Below, one piece after another: positions 57,415-64,000 of a DNA stretch of 64,000 bases. Position 1 is the stretch's first letter; every line of letters starts with the position of its first letter. The position numbers were made by a program, and so were the translations under genes. The notes below the pieces were generated by a model. The model was not told where the DNA came from and did not search any database. It was given only the letters and a program-made list of their open reading frames with translations. Source of the stretch: Cristatella mucedo. Taxonomy: Eukaryota > Bryozoa > Phylactolaemata > Cristatellidae. The stretch covers positions 545,001 through 609,000 of the forward strand of contig WPIO01000036.1 in the NCBI GenBank assembly GCA_009760855.2, in the 5' to 3' direction.

Positions 57415-57482
57415 CTGTAGGATTCGAATCCACGACCTCTATCGCGAAGAGCGATCACCTTAACTCGTAGGCCATCACGTGT
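57415..57482 (-). mobile_element. SINE-A tRNA-like head only
   Basis: B-box complement GGATTCGAATCCACGACC and A-box complement TAACTCGTAGGCCATCACG; the SINE body is absent. Confidence 0.7.
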
Positions 57483-58173
57483 ACTTGTAGGTCCTTGATT
57501 TAAGTCGGGTGTTTCAGTTGCTCCTAATCAGGGCCTGTGAATTGCCTGCGAGAAGCAAACGTTGCACTTTGCTTCATAGCTCTGATATTGGCAATACTGC
57601 CAACGAGATAGTACTCCATAGGTGAGCATTTTATTAATAACGGTCACTTATTCAGCTTCAACTGCGGGTGCCCTATCATTGTGCTTCTCCCAGCTATTGC
57701 TCGCGTGGATTTCTCAATGCTTGACTAATCGTGATTTATGGCTTGCCGTTAAAGGTACCATGTGTCGAAAGATTATAAGTTGTTTCTATAGCGCCGTCAA
57801 GGATACTAATAGTTATCAAGGTGCTTAACAGCTCGCTGTTGGAATAGTATATACGCTCAAGTAACAGGGACCCCTAGCTTATTAAGAAGAGACGACGTTC
57901 GACCGCCCGCGAAACAGGCCGAAGCACTAGATATAATTTAAACCGATGAAATTAACACCCATTGCGATGACTTTTCTTAATCAGTATGTACAATGGAAAA
58001 ATATGTCTTCGACGCTGACAATAATGCAGCACTGAAAATTACTGCATTCTCTATATCGAGGTGCTTGTTAGGCATGTGCAGTAGTATAAAAAACATATGC
58101 ACTAGTCACACTCATTTTCTAGCCTTTCAAGCCATTATCAGTCTGCATGCCTAGGCCCATGTAGTTTTGTGGT
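57483..58173. other. Intergenic stretch, nothing recognised
   Basis: AT-rich DNA with no long frame, repeat or RNA gene that I can see. Confidence 0.5.
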
Positions 58174-58333
58174 GAGCTGTAATGGCTCACTAGGTAAGGC
58201 GGTTGCTCTTCACGACCTCGGCCCCGAGGTCGTGGGTTCGAATCCTGCGGGTGGGCGATCCCTTATCGCCTCTGCAAGCGGTGGTGATAGCCGTAAAGGC
58301 TCTTCTGTCGCTATACAAAAGGAGGCAGTCTTA
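58174..58333 (+). mobile_element. SINE-A copy, well preserved head
   Basis: A box TGGCTCACTAGGTAAGGCGG, stem CGACCTCGGCCCCGAGGTCG, B box GGTTCGAATCCTG. Truncated before the T-rich end. Confidence 0.92.
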
Positions 58334-58339
58334 GCAGCT

Positions 58340-59540
58340 TTGGAAGGTCCTCGTCATCCTAGCTAGAACCAACGACCTGGATCGGTAAGTTCGAAGCAGC
58401 GTCTTCTTACTGCTGTGCTCAACAATGTTGCTCAACAAACAACCAAAGGCTAACATTACAATATCGATGTTATTTTGTATCGAAAGTTCACGTGAACCTC
58501 TGTTCGAACGTTGCACGAACAGAGCAGTGGTAGTATTAATAGGCGGCTAGTAAGTTACATATATTACAATGCGAAACGAGCATCAGGAATCTGCATCTAT
58601 GTTGGCAACAGCAGACCAGATTTAATAAGCGAATCTATGCTCCAGATGGCTCTTGTTGGTTTGACGTATGTGACGCATCGTGGTCTGCGACTCTGCAAAG
58701 CCGCATAGACTCGGTCGGTATTACGCTAGAGAGTCTCCTATTGCCAACTCTAAACCCAAGCTGCCTCGGTGTCAAAACGATGTAATGCTACCCATTAAAG
58801 TGGTTGTTTGGCATCAGGCCAGCACTTGGCTGCAGCGAGTGATGTGGCTTTGGGCACGATATTTTAGCCCGCCCTTCATGGGCCACTTCTTGTTAGGGAG
58901 CTGTGCCGTTTCTGGGAAGTAAGGGTGGGCCAAGGGACCATGATAAGGTAGTTGCAATGTGGCCTCCTGGGAGAGCTGCTGTGCGCCGCTTCGCTGCGAG
59001 CGTCCAAAGAATCTCTGTGTTCTGCTGGGTGCTTTCGCGTCGCTGCTTCTGTGCCGCCGTCGCTTAAATTCGTCTTGAAATAAGCGTGGCTGCGTTTGCT
59101 CAGTTCAAGGCAGCCACCGGAGCGGAAAACGTTTGCCCTGAATTCCTCGAGTAACGCTACGGATGGAGGAGCATTGTGCTCATCTCACCACTAAGATACA
59201 TGCCAGCAGTAGTTTGCATCGACCGTACTAAAGCATTGCGTCTTAGATGCACTTACATTGAACTAGCTCTCTGACGGACAGTTTCAGCAGTTCGCATTGG
59301 CCGGAAAGCGACAGCATGTACTCTTTAAGCGACAGTAGCATGCGAAGTTGTAGCCAGCGTAAGCGCTTGAAGGACACTCAGACTAAAAATAAGTGCAGCG
59401 AGGAACACGTGGGTTTTAATTTTTCTTTAAATTTTTGTTCGGGAAAATCTTTATGTCCGTAAGTAGCGAGTGCTATAATTTTGGCACATAGGAACCGAAG
59501 TACGAGCTCCAAGAATTTATGAAGGTGCATTTAAATAAAT
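58340..59540. other. Intergenic stretch, nothing recognised
   Basis: Unique DNA without domain-bearing frames; short ORFs only. Confidence 0.5.
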
Positions 59541-59544
59541 AATA

Positions 59545-59715
59545 AATACAGAACTAGCTGATTAAACAACCTCGTTTTGTATAGCGACAGAAGAGCCTTT
59601 ACGACTATCACCACCGCTTGCAGTGGCGATAAAGAATCGCCCACCCTGAGGATTCGAACCCACGACCTCGGGGCCGAGGTCGTGAAAAGCAACCGCCTTA
59701 CCTAAAGAGGCACAT
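59545..59715 (-). mobile_element. SINE-A copy, full length
   Basis: Reverse order of all parts: AGCTGATTAAACAACCTCG, ACTATCACCACCGCTTGCAG, GGATTCGAACCCACGACCTC, AAGCAACCGCCTTACCTAAA. Confidence 0.92.
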
Positions 59716-60061
59716 GTCCGAGCGGCAAGGGAAAGCTAATTACTTGGGAAAGCTTGCAGACTAAATATTTTATTAGCCAGGGGAAGCCAGGTAAGCCACA
59801 AGACTAGGAGAATGCAAACAGTAATAAAAGCGAATGACATCCATTCATTACATATGCGACTAGCTACCGAGTTTTTCACCATCTACAGTTTTAGTGCCAG
59901 CATGCTAAAACGCACAAGACGACACTCAGGGCAGCTGTTTGGTAGTACGCCGCCCGCCCCGGTTATTAACGTGCACTGTATCGTGAACAAGTAAGGATTC
60001 ACATACAGGAAAGAGTCAAATTGACTCAGGCACAATGCAAATTTTCCCCTTGTTATCGACT

Positions 60062-60955
60062 TCTTAATAATAATAATGTACTTGATAAAGCGCCCTCAGA
60101 GAACTTAATCTCTTTCTAGGCGCTTTACGTTTGCTGCAAAGGGAAACGCAATTGAATGGTAAGTAAAATCATGCTTGAAAAACTAACAAAATGAATAACA
60201 TGGTTAGGGGTGACATGCACAGGGTCAGCATGCAAATGTGGTTAGTGGCAGCATGCACAGTGTCAGCACGCATAAGCACATCAAGGACGAATCACAGGGA
60301 CCCACTAAATGCTGTCCTAAATAGATGTGTTTTTAAGTTCCTTTTAAATGTGGTCAGGTCAGGGGATGTTCTGACGCAGGTCGGGAGGGAGTTCCAGGCT
60401 TTGGGAGCATACGAACTAAATGCACGGTCTCCAAAGGATTTGAGGTTTGTACGAGGTATTTGTAGACTGATGGATTCCGAAAAGCGGGTGGTGCGATGCT
60501 TGGCCTGATGGGGGAGTATGTCGGAGAGATAGGCTGGAGCCATAGAATGAAGAGACCTAAAAGTGAGCGACAAAACCTTGAAGTCAATCCATTGCTTGAC
60601 TGGTAGCAAGAGCAGGTCGGCGAGAAGTGGAGTAATGTGGCAACTGCGACGCTCACGACAGACAAGCCTAGCTGCAGAGTTTTGCACCAGCTGCAATCGC
60701 CTGATCGCACATGCTGGTAGGCCAGTAAGCAGTGAGTTGCAGAAGTCGAGACGAGATGTCACGAATGCATGGACAAACTTAGACGTGGTATCCTTATCTA
60801 AACAAGCCCAAATTTTAGAAATGTTATGAAGCTGAAAATAGGCAGATTTGACTGTGGAGCTGATATGGTCATCTAACGAGAGGTCGCTTTGGAATATGAC
60901 ACCTAGATTTTGAGCTGATTCGACAGGAGATATGCTGGCAGAGCCAGTTTCTTAA
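60062..60955 (-). mobile_element. LINE family A, longest 3' copy
   Basis: From the (AAT)n tail through 3' UTR to the RT thumb. Minus frame 60762-60292 is open for 156 codons (SRLDFCNSLLTGLPACAIRR, then FRTAFSGSL and stop). The 5' break is near 60955. A decayed plus-strand tail lies next to it (60965-61065). Confidence 0.93.
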
Positions 60956-61084
60956 AGAAGCAATGATAAATACATGCGTAAAGTGCCTAGAAAGAGATTT
61001 CGTTTTCTGAAGGCGCTATAGAAAAACGTACAACGATTATTATTGTTATAATGCTGCTCGGAATCCATGGTCGAATGGTTAGTG

Positions 61085-61935
61085 GTAGCGTGCTCGATGA
61101 CAACAATAATGACGTGGTTAGAGGTGACATACACATGTGGATCTGCATGCAAGTATGGCTAGTAGCTGCATGCACAGTGTCAGCATGTACACGCACACAA
61201 AGGACGGATCGCACTGACCTACTAAAAAAATGCCATGCTAAACAGATGCGTTCTTAGTTTCTTTTTAAATGTGGCTAAGTCGGGAAATGTGACGTCAGTT
61301 GGGAGTGAATTGTAGGCCTTGGGAGCGAATGAACGAACTAAAGGCACGGTCTTCAAAAGATTTGATATTCGTACGAGGTGTAGCTAAACGATTCTATTCA
61401 GAAATTGAGTGGTACGGCGCTTACCTTGGTTAGGCAGTAGCTCTGATAGGTAGGCTGGTACCAAAGAATGACGGAACCTAAAAGCGAGTAGATAAACTTT
61501 GAAGTCGCTGCGTTACTTGACTGGAAGCCAGTGCAGGTCGCCGAGACGAAAAGATATTCTAGCTGATTCAACAACCTCCTTTGTACAGTGACAGAAGAGC
61601 CATAAAGGCTATCACCACCGCTTGCAGCAGTTATAATGAATCCCCCGCCGTATGATTCGAACCAATAATTTCGGGACCGAGATGGTGAAGAGCAACCGCC
61701 TTACCTAGTGTGCCATCACGGCTCACCAGAGAAGTGGTGCGATGTGACAACTGCGACGCTCGAGACAGACAAAGCTAGCTGCAGAGTTTTGCACCAGCTG
61801 TAAGTGCCTGATTTTGCAGGCCAGTAGACTAGCAAGTAGTGATATACAGAAGGTTACAGAAGTCGATACGGGATGTCACAAATGCATGAACCATTTCGGA
61901 AAATGATGATGAAATTATTTATGTGCTGGTCCAGT
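61085..61935 (-). mobile_element. LINE family A copy split by a SINE-A
   Basis: 3' UTR and RT C-terminus at 61085-61556 and the preceding RT thumb at 61728-61935 (AACTGCGACGCTCGAGACAG) are collinear with 60062-60955. A SINE-A sits between them. Confidence 0.85.
61556..61728 (-). mobile_element. SINE-A copy nested in a LINE
   Basis: CTAGCTGATTCAACAACCTC, GCTATCACCACCGCTTGCAG, TATGATTCGAACCAATAATT, ACCTAGTGTGCCATCACGGC in reverse order. Confidence 0.9.
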
Positions 61936-62164
61936 GAAAAGTAATTTCGGAAGAGTTAATTTAGATTCCTGCTGAGGCCTCGGGAGATACGATTGTTTTC
62001 TATTTGGAGGGGTAGGCTTTACAGTTTCGGATAAACTATTTGCTTGCCCGCAATTAGTTTGTTGGTTTATTCGTCATTCAAGATGACAGAGCTGTCGATG
62101 CTGGAACCAGTGAATGCCGCCGTTGATGCAGGCTTCAAGGGAAATAAGTTCGCTGGACGAGCGG

Positions 62165-62300
62165 AAAAGCGGAGTAGGGTCGGCGAGAAGTGGTGTGATG
62201 TGGCAACTGCGACGCTCACGACAGACAAGCCAAGCTGCAGAGTTTTGCACCAGCTGTAAGCGCCTGATTGCATATGCCGGTAGGCCAGCAAGCTGACAGG
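62165..62300 (-). mobile_element. LINE family A RT fragment
   Basis: GTGGCAACTGCGACGCTCAC and CAGAGTTTTGCACCAGCTGT match 60640-60700. It ends about 7 bases from a candidate splice donor of an unknown gene (62307). Confidence 0.85.
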
Positions 62301-62306
62301 TCATAC

Positions 62307-62662
62307 GTGAGTATTAAACTCTGAAAAATGACCGGAAACGCTTTGTGAACAGTTTGCGAAGACCATGCTAATGAGCTTCGCTGCACTTCGCCTGAGTTTT
62401 TCGGAAAACAGAGCTGCATTATCAGTGCGAACTTCCTAAAAAGAGTTCGCCGACAAGTTTACCCGAAGCTTACCCACTGCAATTTCATTAGCACCACCGT
62501 CGTCGCTGGAGAGATTGAACAAGTCATTGAGCCTTTTGCAGTACACCCTGATATTAGTTTGAACTTCATTTTTACGAGCACTTTTCCGCATGTAACTCAA
62601 TAGATTATGGAGAATTGTTAGCAGTTCGTTGAAACTCACTTTAACACTATAATTTCGATGGT
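62307..62662 (-). CDS. Two candidate exons of an unrecognised gene
   Basis: Exon a, 62662-62478 (acceptor TTCCCGTCAG, donor GTGGGT), encodes a leucine-rich helical-looking stretch: SFNELLTILHNLLSYMRKSA, then VYCKRLNDLFNLSSDDGG. Exon b, 62435-62307 (acceptor CTTTTTAG, donor GTATGA), encodes RTDNAALFSEKLRRSAAKLI and SMVFANCSQ. Their phases match (0/0). The amino acids look like real protein rather than random DNA, and no repeat explains them, but I do not recognise the family. The other exons are not found; a LINE and a SINE-B flank the pair closely. It could be a gene fragment or pseudogene. Confidence 0.4.
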
Positions 62663-62684
62663 CTGACGGGAACACCAAGGTAAT

Positions 62685-62825
62685 ATATACATATATCGCG
62701 GTAAGTGAAAAGTCTCTATTCAGGCGGGTCACATATGCCACGGGGCTCACGCCAACAACTTCGGTCATGGTATACATTCACATTGACCTTGGTCGTGGCG
62801 TAGGCCAAACCAGCGCAGCTATTCT
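62685..62825 (-). mobile_element. SINE-B copy, degenerate
   Basis: CTCTATTCAGGCGGGTCACA, ATGCCACGGGGCTCACGCC, GGCCAAACCAGCGCAGCT; an insertion of ~20 bases lies in the head. Confidence 0.75.
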
Positions 62826-62829
62826 CGAC

Positions 62830-63447
62830 CTGGCAAGTAAGGAAAGAGCATATCGGAAAGGGCTACTCTAGCGACAGATACGGTTCAAATTGAACGACCG
62901 CATATGGAGCGACAAAACTAGCCTCTTTTGCCGGTCAGGGAATCCTTTGCAGTGACTCTAGACATATCTTTGTTTTGATTCTATTTACTATGCCAATCGC
63001 TTAAAACGATTCTCCCTGAAAAACACGTGCTACGAGAGGTACGACACAGTCGATTCTTGAAGTACTGTTTGGGCGGTTCCTTGCTAGTAAGGCTCGTGGC
63101 TATTTGTGCCAGTCGCCACCGCGAGGCTCGGAACGAGTTCGACACGCCCGAGACGAGCGTCATACCGCCGTTCGTACTGTTGAGAGTTGTAAGTGAACAT
63201 AGAAAGTATAGCTACTACAAGTGGTTCGAAACGGAAGTAATGACTTTACAATCTGAACATTGTTGCCACCATCGATCCGTGACTAAGGGCAGGTGAAACT
63301 AAACAGCGTTGCCATATTGGCTTTCCGTTATATTATGATATAATTAAATACCAAGATCTCGGTAATTTTCGCCAGCCCGGTATAAAAAATAACTTTTTTT
63401 TAAATAATCAAATATCTTAGCACTTACTTGTAGTTTTTCGCACTTAA
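62830..63447. other. Intergenic stretch, nothing firm
   Basis: A GC-richer island at 63000-63190 is open on both strands (minus ATG at 63163, 60 codons), but has no splice or domain support. Confidence 0.4.
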
Positions 63448-64000
63448 CAGGGGCGGGCATACACAGAGTATCGACAGGCATATGAAGACTACTGTAGGTC
63501 GTACCAATCGATCCTAGCAAAGGCCAAGTCTAGCTTCTATAGAAACATTGTTGAATCACAGATGCACAATCCAAAAATGCTGATGTCGACAATAAACCAT
63601 CTCCTCAACCGTTCCCAGGTTAGCTCGTTACCTGATGATCCTTGTGATGATCTAGCCGATCGCTTCTCTCGATTCTTTGTGCAGAAGATAGACAAGATCA
63701 GGGAATCCATCCCTGCGATGACAACCTTCCCACTAGAATGCTGTTCCTCGGTTCCTGGCTGCGCCTCAATGTCTGCATTTAAACAGGTCACTAGTGATGT
63801 AGTCCTAAAGCTCGTATCTCAATCAAAGAAGACAACAAGTCCACTGGACCCTATTCCCACTGTCCTGCTCCTACGTTGCATTGATCTGCTGCTGCCATGC
63901 ATAACCAACATTATTGTTATGTCATTAGCCTCAGGTCAGGTCCCAGCACCTTTCAAAAAAGCTGTAGTCAGGCCACTTCTCAAGAAAGCTACACTAGACC
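63448..64000 (+). mobile_element. LINE with open frame, truncated by the right window edge
   Basis: The frame is open from 63448 to the end (184 codons) and matches the region between endonuclease and RT of L2/CR1-like LINEs: INHLLNRSQ, DRFSRFFVQKIDKIRESIP, SPLDPIPTVLL, KKAVVRPLLKKATLD. It resembles 3750-3100 of family B only at protein level, so it is another family. There is no endonuclease upstream, so it is 5'-truncated (or begins near 63448). The lack of stops suggests a young copy. Confidence 0.88.

Noticed and set aside
62981-63163. Minus ORF with ATG at 63163
   Set aside because: The island is open on both strands, with no usable donor in frame and no similarity seen.

Overview
This is a eukaryotic nuclear window, most probably from an intron-rich invertebrate animal. 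It contains spliceosomal introns with GT..AG borders, animal-type RTEL1 and SR-protein genes, L2/CR1-like non-LTR retrotransposons, tRNA-derived SINEs, Tc1/mariner fossils and long microsatellites. I cannot name the phylum from sequence alone.

Left 45 kb (74-44989, minus strand): almost all of it is one gene, the DNA helicase RTEL1. I could place 27 exons whose reading phases join without a break into 1163 codons, from the ATG at 44989 down to an exon ending at 74. The order is helicase motif I (K48), Ia, four Fe-S cysteines, DEAH box, motifs III-VI, a harmonin-N-like domain, and the first part of a C-terminal RING finger. The RING's last zinc-ligand pair must lie left of the window. The introns are crowded with repeats: three LINE families, two SINE families, a Tc1/mariner pair, foldback DNA, minisatellites and a decayed duplicate of exon 15.

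Middle (45-53 kb): no gene seen. The stretch holds SINE-B copies, LINE remnants and AT repeats.

53059-56675 (plus strand): a four-exon SR splicing factor (one RRM, Gly/Arg linker, RS tail; 215 residues) of the SRSF3/SRSF7 type. Its last intron appears to be a GC-AG intron.

Right end (56.7-64 kb): LINE and SINE copies, two unrecognised candidate minus-strand exons near 62.3-62.7 kb, and a 5'-truncated LINE whose frame stays open to the right edge.

RTEL1 (telomere and replication-fork helicase) and the SR protein (pre-mRNA splicing) are unrelated housekeeping genes with no sign of joint regulation. I found no convincing new multi-gene system. The most useful observations are the split RING exon, the exon-15 duplicate, the GC-AG intron, the SINE/LINE tail sharing and nested or permuted copies, and the foldback structures.
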